Source: Plectrocnemia conspersa (lineage: Eukaryota > Arthropoda > Insecta > Trichoptera > Polycentropodidae). From it: 64,000 bases of DNA. The stretch is from NCBI GenBank assembly GCA_009617715.1, contig VTFK01000296.1:124001-188000 (forward strand). Direction: 5' to 3'. The position numbers and the translations under genes were made by a program. The notes under the pieces are model-generated. The model was not told where the DNA came from. It did not search any database and saw only the letters and a list, made by a program, of their open reading frames with translations. Of the stretch, positions 22,411 to 33,040 are shown piece by piece. The stretch's first letter is position 1. Every line of letters starts with the position of its first letter.

Positions 22411-23820
22411 ATATTCAACAGGTTGACGGAGCAAATTTACTTTACTGTATAAGAAACACAACCATTAAAATAATGTATATTAAAAAAAAGATGATGTAAT
22501 TTTAACAACGCTTGGATAATACGTTTATGATTGGATATCTTTTTTGTATTTTTTTACATACTATATACAATACTATTTTTATATATGTAATAAAAAACGT
22601 TTTTGTTTAAATATTATGTAAGTATATACTGCATATAACTATACAGAATAAATATCTATTACAAAAATAAAATATAATCATTCTAAATTAAAAACATATA
22701 ATTATAGTGCTGTTAAAATATTATTTTACTACACTTTATTTTATTTGTGCAATTATACAAAATATGCGCTCAATATTTTAATTAAGTATCTCGCACCTAA
22801 AATAGTTTTAGAACAAATTATATCAATTCTTTTCTCCTAAATTTTGTTGTAGAAATATGCATTGTCCTTAGTACTGGTTTTGGATAGTTTTATAAAAACA
22901 TTAAATCTATTTTATAAAATACATTTTTAAAGCTTAAGCAAATGAAATAAAGGTCAATTTAGGACTAATATAGTAATTGCCTAGCTCCGCCTTCTGCACA
23001 TTCCTTGGTGAAAGCGTTTACTTTACAGGTAGCCATTTGTGGGTTTTGGTTTTAAGCGTGACTCGAAGTTAATAAATAAGAGTTGATTTTTGTATTATTG
23101 TAATTTACGATAATGGATTGATGAGACTTAAAGTGTATGACTATTGTAAGCAAATTCTTACGTGCTCTAAATAACAATTCCACTCATGTTTTGTTTATCC
23201 ATGCACATTTGTTATATTAGTCAGATTCTACATTTAAATATATATTTGTATGGGATTTTACCCTATTAACAATATTTTTCAAATTTCCATTGATTTCCAA
23301 TGTTTTATTTGTATTACTATGTTCATTTTGACAAAACTTATTTGTGACTTATAATTTTGATAAAATTTCAGTTAATTTATTTATCCATTTGATAATTTCA
23401 AATTATGGTAATCATAATCTAATAGATTACCTCATTGCATCATGACTTCTTAAGCTAAGAGCAACTCAATGTGATATAAAATCAGTTTATAAAATTCAAA
23501 AACAAAAACTAGTAAAGTGCATTTATAATATCATGCAAAACGAGAAGGGCAAAAGGCACATATATACTAATAAATTCAGACAAGCTTTGTCGAAGACTTT
23601 ATCAAAATCAGTGTATACAATGTCTACTTGTATTCCAGGACAGTATAACAAACAAGACGAAAATCATGCAATTTTCAAATAATTTAGCAAGAAAACACTG
23701 CAATATTTATTATATACTTTCTCTAATAGGTATATTTCTGATAATTATATTTCCCACATATCCGGTGTAGCAGGATAAAATAAACATATTAAAAAGTCAT
23801 AATACTAGGAAAAACGATAG
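22411..23820. other. A+T-rich intron upstream of proximal promoter
   Basis: I see no coding, RNA or repeat feature in this stretch. Confidence -1.
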
Positions 23821-23829
23821 TATGAAAAT

Positions 23830-23880
23830 GGCCGCGGCCCATCTGTTGGAAAGCTCTGCTGCCGTTCGTATATAAAGAGC
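23830..23880 (+). promoter_or_regulatory. Proximal promoter of GTP cyclohydrolase I (TATA box)
   Basis: TATATAAAG at 23869-23877 lies in a G+C-rich island, preceded by the palindrome GGCCGCGGCC (23830-23839) and CATCTGTTGG, an E-box-like site. A start near 23900 is expected from the TATA position. An arthropod initiator-like TCAGTT at 23932 is an alternative start. The island and a clean downstream donor make this the best promoter in the window. Confidence -1.
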
Positions 23881-23899
23881 GAGAGCGGCGTCTTTCCGT

Positions 23900-24075
23900 C
23901 TCTGTCGCACCCGATCGAACCTCAGGCTGGGTCAGTTTAGTTGATTTGTGTTTGCCGCCGCGGCGAACTGTGCGTTCTCGCCATTACGCACATTTTCGTT
24001 TCGCATTTTACGTACGCACTTGATTTTTCATCCCCGACGAGTTGGTCCAAGCCGGACCGATTTCGGCCATAAACA
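23900..24075 (+). other. Pu: Non-coding first exon of proximal GTP cyclohydrolase I transcript
   Basis: A G+C-rich stretch runs from the expected start to the donor GTAAGTCG at 24076. It carries no useful ATG and would be joined to the acceptor TATTGTATTGTAG (ending 25317), nine bases upstream of the coding ATG. The start is approximate. The assignment rests on promoter, donor, acceptor and strand, and needs a transcript. Confidence -1.
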
Positions 24076-25317
24076 GTAAGTCGCACGTCAGCCAAAATAA
24101 TTGTTCGGGGTCAATTAATTAATCGATTTTACGCAAAAATAATTTTTCAATTAACCATAATTATTATCAATAATATCGTATATTAATAATAATAATATGT
24201 TATTCGCGTATTTTTGTCGTATTTATTTTTATTAAAAGATATTTTTTATTGTTTATGGTCGCACTTTTGTGTTTTATGGCATTGAAAATGAAAAGTATTT
24301 TAGCACTTGAATTAAAAAAAGTGAAATGTGTCTAATTTATATTGCTAGATTTATCCGCTGGCGGCGCTGATTACTTCCGTTTTTTTTCGAAATAGCGCAC
24401 TATTAATTGAAGGTTTTGCAATTTATCGCATTAACATCCGAATACGATTTCTATGCATTTATGCACAAATAATTGAACAATAAAATTTTCATTGTACTAT
24501 GTTACAAGTTGTCCTAATTATTTTATACTGATACACCAAACTCTTTTCAAAAATAAATATCTGACTTAAATTAGCAAGTCAGTCAGATTCGCCATCTTGT
24601 TTAAAAATGTCACTATTCTAAAAAATAGATAGTTTGTTATTGTGTTAAAATTGTTAAAACTGGATTCTGCACTGTTAATGTGTTACCATAAATCTGCATA
24701 CATATTGATTTTATCTGTCCCAGAGTAGTCCTATATTAATGTATTTTTTTCCTAATTACTCACAAGTTTATTCTGATATTTTATAATAATATATAACACA
24801 TTTTCGAATACATTGCAATATGAATGCTCTCGATCTTTGTTACCAATTTTATTATTTAAGTTGTAGGTTAAATGTTAATAAAATGCTCATTGAATATTTT
24901 TTCTTTTTGCATCGTGCATTTAATGATATTGATTTTTTTTTATGTATGTGTAAAAAAATAATAATGGACTGCTTGTATATCGTCGTTAAAGTAGCAAAAT
25001 CTGGTTCGGTTAGGACTCTGGTTATCCTTGTGTCGGATAAACGCACTCTCGCGCATAATTTCAGCAATTATTACAATTATAAAATTCTCGAATAAATATT
25101 CCATATAATACAAACAACCGGAGTGTCTTTATCTCGCGCGTTAAACTCCAGCAAAGTCGTAAAATATTTATAGACATTTTGACCTCTCAATTCTTGGTCA
25201 AAAACAAGACACATTTTCACACAAAAAATTTGACCCTTTGAAAAATTGTCGTAATTAAACTCACAGATAAAAGTGTATTCAGTTTATCACAGAAGAGCGG
25301 TTTATATTGTATTGTAG

Positions 25318-25582
25318 ATATCGATCATGAACGGGATTCAGGAAAAGTCTTTAGAGAACGGCCACGGCGAATTGGCGAACGGATGCAAAAGCAAGTCGTT
25401 CGACGCTGAAATTTCTGCCGGTAGTTGTGTGAAGAAGGTGCCTCCGTTTCTGTCGGAGACTGGAGAAGAGTCTGTGCCGAAAAAGATACAGCTTCCACCC
25501 TTGAGGAGCGTGTCTTGGCCGGCGGAGTCCGACTTGGAAGTGCCAGGAACGCCCAAGACTCCCAGAACTTCCACCACGCCAG
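25318..25582 (+). CDS. Pu: GTP cyclohydrolase I, proximal 5' coding exon (CDS from 25327)
   Basis: The acceptor ends at 25317, the ATG is at 25327 and the donor GTAAAC starts at 25583. The exon encodes [20 protein letters not shown] onward to TPGTP-like Ser/Thr-Pro motifs, ending after one base of a Gly codon. It is clearly richer in G+C than its flanks. Antisense frames over it (25338-25647) are artefacts of that composition. Confidence -1.
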
Positions 25583-28500
25583 GTAAACTTAAATGGAAAA
25601 CGATCGATTGAACCTTCAAAGTCTGACTGCAATGACCAAGATCTCATTCTGTCAATTCATTGATGTAATATGCTAAGGTGAAATGATGAATGTCATGCAT
25701 TTTAAATGACCCTTTAACATTCAAAATGCTTCTATCAGATGTTCTTTATAAATTTGTTTTGTGTTAATGGATTTTTATAAAGTGTATAATAATAAACTTA
25801 TATTTCAAATCATTGGAAATATAAATTAGTAGTGTAAGTAGGGGACTGGAATCTGAAAGATCTGGATTTAAATCCCATTTGGATCCTAAATAGGGCTTTT
25901 ATCTACGTATAAACGAAAACTTTAATTTCACTCAAGGATGGCATTTAGGGGGCAGGTGAAGGAGCTTGCCCCCCTTGAATTTGACCAAAAAATGACATTT
26001 AATGAAACACTAAATTTTAGTGAAAAAATTCAACTTCCCCTCCCCCCTCAGAAAAAGCTGATTCTAAACCATAAATTCTCGGCTTATCACTCAAAGAAAA
26101 TTTAAAAAACGGACTCGAATCCTTCATGAAAATATTTTTAAAATATAAATGTCATTTCAGTGAAATCATATCGGTAGATGTATATTCTTACCAGTGAAAA
26201 TATTATATTTATCTGGCATGTGCTAGTAGAAATATATGATTTAAACTTTTTCATATATTTATATACTTATCCTTATTTATTTTCATGAGATGTATTAATG
26301 TTACTCTGAATGTGTATTTATTATTTAATATAACTTGTATTTTCACTAGTGAAATCCAAATACATGTTCACCAGTATATGTATATTTATACATGCTGATC
26401 AAAATGTCTATGATGCTCAATTTGACTGTCGCAAAACGTGCATTTTCTGTTCAAACCCGAAACCAAACCAAATCCAAAATATAAATTAAACAAACTCAAC
26501 TCTTAGGGGAAAATAAGCGGAAGAAAAATTATAGATAGAAGTTACATCTCGGATATTGCTCCATATTTTTAAAATTATGATACAATATTACTACGAAATT
26601 ATGATATAAGAATATTGGTCAAAGTATATTCAAACCGAATTATGGTCAATAGGCGACGGCGTTGACACGATTTTATCGCTTTTGTCGTGAATATTTGACT
26701 TCTGAGAAGTGATAATTGTTTTTTGCGCTCTCCTATTGGGCAAAATTCGATTTAGAAGTGCTTCATTCAATCGACTCTTAGTTATTGTAAGCTGTAATAT
26801 TGTTTAAAAAAATACTTAATATTCACTGCGACGGCGTTGACACGATTTTATTGCTTTTGACGTGGATTTTTGACTTCTGAGAAGGGATAATTGTTTTTTT
26901 TTGTGTTCTCCTATTGGGCCAAATTCAGTTCAGATGTGCTTCATTGGATTCTCACTTATTGTAAGTAGTAATATTGCAATAAAAAGTCTAAATATGAACG
27001 CATCCCCACTTGAATTTGACCGTTAGATTAGGTTAGGTTAAATATGCATATGAAACAAGAGTAAAATTGTAAATATTTTCAAGCATGAAATATATAGAAG
27101 CGACTTTTTGCAGCAAATATGTCATTGATCTTATGAACAGGCCAAAAGTTGCAAAATAGTTTCGTGATCTTAAAATAGACAGAAGTGAAATTTGAGACGA
27201 AGAAAACAATAGAAGGCTATCTGTTCTCACTGATAATCTCATCTAAAAATTATTTTTGAATAGTGACAAAAATATTTTGAACTGTTCTTTAAAAAATAGC
27301 TACTAAACGGTTTGTCTATTGGAAGCTCTATTTTAAGTTAAATTAAATATGCATATAAAATAAAAGTAAAATTGTATTTTTTTTTATTTACATAAGATAT
27401 TTTGGAAGTATAGAAGACTTATAGATTCAGAGGTGACTTTTTACAGCAAAAAAAAACTTGATTATGTTTATGTTAATCATATTAACAATAGGCAAAATAG
27501 TGATGTAAACTTTTAAATAAAAATAACGTTAAAGCTCATCCAAAAATGAACAAAAACTTATTTTGATGAGCGTTTAACGATCGATGAACTTTTTTTAGAA
27601 CAGAACTTTCTAAAATATAAGTATATTAGAAGCTTTGCATTAGGTGCAGATAAATAAATTAAAAAAATATTTCTATAGCTTTGTAATAAATAACTCGTCT
27701 TCCTGTTTTTCAAATATATGTATTTTAAGTACAAAATAGCGTTTACAATGACTGGTATTGTAACAAAACTGTAAAATAGCAGCGACTGCTTGGTACACAA
27801 ACTATGTTAATAGATTATAGGTACATAGCCTTTGTTCTAACATTTTCTTATTTACATTGCGATTTTTAGAATCTTGTCATGGTGAGTTTCGCAAACTAGT
27901 TAAGATCAATAACACTAAATCGCTCAATAAAATTGCACATAGTTCAATGCTATTTTTATAAATATAAACACAATCGGACATCAGACGAGAAGTTGTTTCT
28001 TTCGCCTGAGGCGATAAGGAGCTAAATATCGTGAGTCATAAATTAATGCGTTTATGTTGTTTGTAAACACAGACATACACATATCACTTATCTATAAATC
28101 GGATTTAAAAATAATATAATATGTATGTATATGCAAAAAAAAAGTATTTATCTTCACAAGTTTATTTTAACGTGGGATACTTAATTATGTTTTAATATTT
28201 TGCCAAAAAAGTGACTTATATATCGTTGAAGTTATGCGTTACAATATTAATATTATGTAAAATATTAAAAAATAACCTTATGATGTGATTATGCTAAAAA
28301 TATATTTTTCAAAGATTCATAATCATAGCATTGGTCTATAATTACAATTATATGTACATGTACAATTAAATTATTTGTTACGAAATAAGATTTAAAGGCT
28401 TATCGTGCAAATAAAACATCAACACATCTATGTTTATTATATTATAGTTTAATAACTAAAATAAATCGCTAATAAAATATGGTTTGTCGTGGCGAGATTA

Positions 28501-31500
28501 AATCTTACTGTGTGTCACGACTTGGTTATTAAAAATGTTAATATAATTATTTATCATAAAATATTTAACAATATGTAGTGTACGCTTGAGTTACCTTGGC
28601 ATTGGTTAGAATTAATTATTATAAATTGATAATAATATATGATTTAATTAATTTAAATCGAAATATCCTGTTCCGCAAGATTGCTAGATGTTTCATAATA
28701 TACATCAAGGTTACACTATTACTTTAAAATTAAAATACAGTTAATTTAATGATGATATTTTTTTTTTAGGTCATGAAAAATGTACTTTTCATCACGATCT
28801 CGAATTAGACCACAGACCTCCGACTAGAGAGGCACTCCTTCCAGATATGACAAGATCCTATCGTCTTTTATTGTCAGGTATTATTTTTTAAATTTATTTT
28901 TATGCGTATTTTATATTGAGATTATTATGAAAATTAAATATTTTCTAATATGATTTATTATACTTGTGAGCAATTAAAATATACTTATGGCATATGCCTT
29001 GATATTTATTATACTTTGTTTTAATGTTCAATTTAATTTAGTTAACCTGAATAGTTATATATAAAGTAACAATAACGTTGCACAAGTGAGATAATAAATT
29101 ATATATGTTCTGCTATATAATTGCATCATATTATTTTTTGTAGGTTTAGGAGAAGATCCTGACAGACAAGGGCTTTTGAAAACTCCGGAAAGAGCTGCAA
29201 AAGCTATGCTTTTCTTCACCAAAGGATACGATCAAAGCCTAGAAGGTATACATTTAATCAAACTATTTTTTTAATATAAATTAGCGCAATGCAAACGCTT
29301 GTTTTTTCGTTTACCATTTTGTTAACTTAATTTCACGCATGCTCTCGGAAGAACTAAACGATATGGCGAAAGACCAAGTCAAAGGTTCGACATTTCCCTT
29401 AGCTTAATTTATTTTATTTAATTATTTAATAAATAATATTACATGTATGTACTATGTGATTGAGTATGAAAGTGTAGTAATAGCTGGAACACATAAATGC
29501 ACTTCCTTTTAGACCCACTATATGTAGGAGCAATGCAATTAATTTTATGTGCTTTCATACTGAAAGCCTGAAACTTTGAGCTTTGGGTTAAATATGGCCT
29601 TAAAAAAATACTTATTGCTTCAAAGTTTTTATATCTTACCGTATTATTCGAAGTGAATTAGGTCTACCGATTTTGTACATACGGCTTAGAGCCTTGATAT
29701 ATTGGTTTTTCTTTTGTAAGACGTTTTATTCATCTTGCAAACCTGCGAAAAGTCACGTAAACCAATTTATTCTGTAATAGATATGATACGGTTGGAATAA
29801 AACAATATAGAGGCAAAAATATTGAGCTCACATTATTTATTGCATCTATAAATTAAGCAACAGTATTTTTCTTATTATCAGTTAATATAAAATTGTAAAT
29901 TAAATTCGAAATTACTTAAAATTAATGAGCTTATTAAAATAAGTGTTTTATTGGTGTTTAAAAACATATATTATATATGATTATTTTTTTCACACACGAT
30001 TTATTCACCCATTAATGGCCTCTGTATTATTATCGACTTTTATGCAGTTTTAATACTAGACTAACTCTAATGTCACTAGGATTTCTTTAATGGTATGTAA
30101 TATTTCTATTTTTAATGTATAAAACTTCTTACATTTCTAATATTAAAAAGTTTCTGTACTATACATATATTATATACATAATATTCAAGTATCAGTACTG
30201 TGTAATATTGCGATATAATACAATATGTGAACTATTTTAATCTAATTATAAAACAATATAACTAAACATTATGTTAAATACCTTTGATGTTAACAACATT
30301 TTTATTCAGTATTCCAGTTAATAAAGAGCAATATGCAACACAAAATATTATATATTCAAAGCTACAATAATAAAATAGCTTACATTTTTCTGTATGGTAT
30401 ATTATTTCATTACACAGCAAATTAATTATACAAATATTTTTTGCAAGAAACTTTGACAAATGGTGAACAGATTTATTTCTATCAATTAGTATGGGTAATC
30501 ATCGCTCCCCAAAACACGCTATTTTATTACAGCACATGTATATTTCTAGTGGTAATCCGTAAATGAGTATTATCCGACTTCTGAATAAATAAAAAAAAAT
30601 ATTTGTCTTAAACATAGAAATGCCATAAAATTTCACAACTGCGCGTTTAAATAAGCACAATTATATTGTTTAGTGGTGACAAATGGGTTTATAAATATTG
30701 ACTACAAAGTCCATTATAATGTTTTCGAAAATATCTCGTAATTTTATTTTCACGTTTTGTTTAATTTTTTTTGAAGATTGATTCATAAAGTTCCTTTACA
30801 TAAATTATGCTTTTAATGCAAAATTATTTACAGTTTACACTTATAAATCTGATTTATATTTAATTTTTACAAATCAATGTATAGAACTTTTTTACAAAGC
30901 AATATATAAAATAAGTTTATTATTTATTGGGAAACCTGCAAATCATAGTAGTACAGCGCTAGTGAACCCTTTTATATATTTTCTGCGAGCAGCTTTGACG
31001 AATAGTGCACGAGTTTATTTCAACCAACTATTGTGTAATTCGTAAATTAATATTTTACCTGACAAAAGGGCAAAATTAAGGTTCAAGTAAGAGGATAGAA
31101 GTATGTATTGAGTATGGCGATGCCATATAGTTTTTTAGATGTACGTTTGGATGAGCATATTAAACATGGATCTGTAACGCCTCAGAGTAATAACTCTGAT
31201 GTTGCGGGTTCTAATCTCGGCAGCGGCGCTCGAATTTTTATTTTATTTTATAAAAAACTGGCTCCAGCTGCAGTGACATATATTGATTATAAATTATGTT
31301 ACAAATAAAAAATTATAATTAATAATTTAGATGTCACCGATTCCGTGGTTAATACTCACTTGTATCTATTCCTTATATCTGATTAACTTACTCAGTTAGT
31401 ACAGATTTACCCAGTTGTAACGCATTGGGCTTACGCCTGTCAGGTTACAACGAAAGATTTATTAAAAATTATAATAAAATATAGTTCAGTAGTGACAAAT

Positions 31501-32978
31501 AGTTATAAAAATATTAACTACAATGATCAATGTTTACGTTTCGTGTAGAAGTCCTATGTTTATATTTTAAAAAGTATGTGGCGATTTCTACTTCTGTGGG
31601 TTTTGGTATATCACATTTTGTTAAAATGTCAATTTTTCTCGAGGGTTGATTCTTTGTGTGACTTTATTTAAATGACACTTTAAAAGTCAGAAATCACTAT
31701 TAAAATAATTATATGTGACTCTTTCATTTCATATCTAGCAACACATATTATAATTCTGTAACTAGCTATTTATTGAAATTACTGACTGTTTTATTAGATA
31801 TATAATATAACTAAATGCAAACGAAAATACTGACAAAAAAAGCATAAAATCAATTCTTTCCTAAATAAACATGGGTTTCAGCTAAATGAAACACTTATAT
31901 ACATGTACATAATATATATTATTATTATCCCTTAATTTATAAAATAATTTTATTTTTAAAGACTTCTTCCGAATTTCAAGCATGTTTGTCAAAAGTATTA
32001 GTTATACATATTGTAGCTTAGTAAAAATTATACTGTAAATAGTATTATGTAGGTATTGCAATAAATATATTCTAATCGCGTTACTTAAAAATATAAATTA
32101 TATACGTATAATAAAATGATAAAAATAAATGAATTTCATACGACATTTATAGTAAGTACATGTACGGTAAGATACATTCCCTTTCGCTCGCTCGTGTGTT
32201 AAGTGACGAGAGTGAGTGAGAGATGGTGTGCGTTACATGCGGTCTGCACGCCCACTTCTCATTCACTCCGGTCACTTAACGCACGAGCGAGCGAAAGGGA
32301 ATGTTTCTCACCGTACGCGCCTGATAAATACACAAATAATAATAAATTTTACTTTAAAAATATTATAAAGTTTTATGTATCTAAAAGAAAATATTTTATA
32401 TTAATTCATAAATTACACTATCAACTTTCAGATCTTCTCAATGAGGCTATTTTCGATGAAGATCACGATGAGATGGTCGTCGTGAAAGACATAGAAATGT
32501 TTTCTATGTGTGAACACCACTTAGTCCCATTTTATGGGAAAGTATCCATTGGTTATCTTCCGTGTAAGAAAATTTTGGGTCTGAGCAAGCTTGCAAGGTA
32601 CATTTTTTAATAAAAATGAATCTAATATATTTTTTCTAAACTTAATTTTTTTTCATAGAATTGTGGAGATGTTCTCTCGTCGACTCCAAGTACAAGAAAG
32701 ATTGACAAAGCAAATAGCTATTGCTGTAACCAAAGCTGTTCAACCAGCTGGAGTTGCTGTGGTAGTTGAAGGAGTGTAAGATTTTCTCTAATGTATCAAA
32801 GCTTTGATTGATGTGAAAAAAAATAAATCATATATAATATTCTTTCAGGCACATGTGTATGGTGATGCGTGGAGTTCAGAAGATCAATAGCAAAACTGTA
32901 ACTTCTACAATGTTGGGAGTATTCCGCGATGATCCTAAGACTCGAGAAGAATTCCTCAACCTCGTTCACTCTAAATAA
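25327..32978 (+). CDS. Pu: GTP cyclohydrolase I (proximal isoform, 292 aa, six coding exons)
   Basis: The exons 25327-25582, 28770-28877, 29144-29245, 32432-32597, 32659-32775 and 32849-32978 join in frame with GT/AG borders and give 292 residues. The enzyme converts GTP to 7,8-dihydroneopterin triphosphate and formate in the cytosol. This is the first, rate-limiting step to tetrahydrobiopterin and to insect pteridine eye and cuticle pigments, and it works as a homodecamer. Residues 1-86 are a variable Ser/Pro-rich tail with [14 protein letters not shown], likely phosphorylated. The catalytic domain follows: [15 protein letters not shown] (about 129-143), [11 protein letters not shown] with zinc ligands Cys182 and His185, and [11 protein letters not shown] with the third ligand Cys253. 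The C-terminus [11 protein letters not shown] is typical of insect enzymes. All key residues are intact. A second start at 12738 supplies an alternative N-terminus. Confidence -1.
26130..26640 (-). repeat. Composite repeat, inverted copy of the 3520-3935 block
   Basis: On the minus strand it contains TTTGGTTTGGTTTCGGGTTT, GAACAGAAAATGCACGTTTT, CGCTTATTTTCCCCTAAGAG and ATATGGAGCAATATCCGAGA, matching 3520-3740. The flanking runs of GTGAAATC and GTGAAAATA match 3770-3860. It continues directly into a foldback A arm at 26650. Confidence -1.
26645..26965 (+). repeat. Two tandem foldback A right arms
   Basis: Two copies, starting near 26652 and 26829, each begin CGACGGCGTTGACACGATTT and continue to GACTTCTGAGAAG, ATAATTGTTTTTT and CTCCTATTGGGC. 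They are head-to-tail and about 177 bases apart, unlike the inverted pair at 3137-3480. There is no coding content. Confidence -1.
28770..28877 (+). CDS. Pu: GTP cyclohydrolase I, shared exon 2
   Basis: The T-rich acceptor ends TTTTTTTTTAG, and the donor GTATTA starts at 28878. The exon encodes [20 protein letters not shown] then [16 protein letters not shown], the start of the part common to both isoforms and highly conserved among insects. Confidence -1.
29144..29245 (+). CDS. Pu: GTP cyclohydrolase I, shared exon 3
   Basis: The acceptor ATTTTTTGTAG ends at 29143 and the donor GTATAC starts at 29246. The exon encodes [20 protein letters not shown] then [13 protein letters not shown]. The [11 protein letters not shown] block is a hallmark of GTP cyclohydrolase I. 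Confidence -1.
31183..31490 (+). mobile_element. tRNA-derived SINE, family C (intronic)
   Basis: The head has CGCCTCAGAGTAATAACTCT and the B-box-like TTGCGGGTTCTAATCTCGGC. The body has GATGTCACCGATTCC and TTAACTTACTCAGTTAGTAC. The 3' module reads GTAACGCATTGGGCTTACGC then CTGTCAGGTTACAACG, ending in an A/T-rich tail. It is the same sense as the host gene. Confidence -1.
32162..32316. repeat. Foldback element, family B, copy 3 (46-bp arms)
   Basis: The left arm (32162-32207) starts GTACGGTAAGATACATTCCC and the right arm (32271-32316) ends GGGAATGTTTCTCACCGTAC; both contain GCTCGCTCG and the AAGTGAC motif. The loop is about 63 bases. This is the best-preserved copy, with strong hairpin potential, inside intron 3 just before exon 4. 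Confidence -1.
32432..32597 (+). CDS. Pu: GTP cyclohydrolase I, shared exon 4 (zinc-ligand exon)
   Basis: The acceptor TATCAACTTTCAG ends at 32431 and the donor GTACAT starts at 32598. It encodes the [20 protein letters not shown] segment and [17 protein letters not shown] with two of the zinc ligands. A hairpin transposable element ends only about 115 bases upstream of this acceptor. Confidence -1.
32659..32775 (+). CDS. Pu: GTP cyclohydrolase I, shared exon 5
   Basis: The acceptor TTTTTTTCATAG ends at 32658 after a 61-base intron, and the donor GTAAGA starts at 32776. The exon encodes [20 protein letters not shown] followed by the [12 protein letters not shown] segment that forms part of the GTP-binding pocket in this family. 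Confidence -1.
32849..32978 (+). CDS. Pu: GTP cyclohydrolase I, last exon with stop
   Basis: The acceptor ATTCTTTCAG ends at 32848. The exon encodes [20 protein letters not shown] onward to FLNLVHSK and the TAA stop at 32976-32978. It holds the third zinc-ligand Cys. The overlapping minus-strand frame at 32796-32996 is an artefact. Confidence -1.
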
Positions 32979-33034
32979 ACCCCTACCGATGATCAAATTC
33001 CTATTGATTATTATTGTTTATGTTAACTTCAATA

Positions 33035-33040
33035 ATTAAA
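33035..33040 (+). terminator. Possible poly(A) signal of GTP cyclohydrolase I (ATTAAA)
   Basis: ATTAAA lies 57 bases after the stop codon and is followed by T-rich sequence. A canonical AATAAA occurs only at 33529-33534, which would give a longer 3' UTR. In such A+T-rich DNA either could be chance. Confidence -1.

Larger units (their letters stand above)
25583..28769 (+). other. GTP cyclohydrolase I intron 1 (proximal isoform)
   Basis: This 3.2-kb intron contains a possible SINE head at 25840-25890 (B-box-like GGATTTAAATCCC) and the inverted composite repeat with foldback A arms at 26130-26960. The remainder, 27000-28769, is A+T-rich with only low-complexity frames, for example 27033-27242 and 27558-27800. 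Confidence -1.
29246..32431 (+). other. GTP cyclohydrolase I intron 3
   Basis: This 3.2-kb intron is A+T-rich. It includes a SINE at 31183-31490 and foldback B at 32162-32316. The short plus-strand frame 31108-31308 overlaps the SINE head and is not a gene. The 61-residue minus frame at 30274-30459 is low complexity. Confidence -1.

Noticed and set aside
25338..25647. Minus-strand frames of 93 and 98 residues over GTP cyclohydrolase exon 1
   Set aside because: Shadows of the G+C-rich coding exon, with no independent signals.
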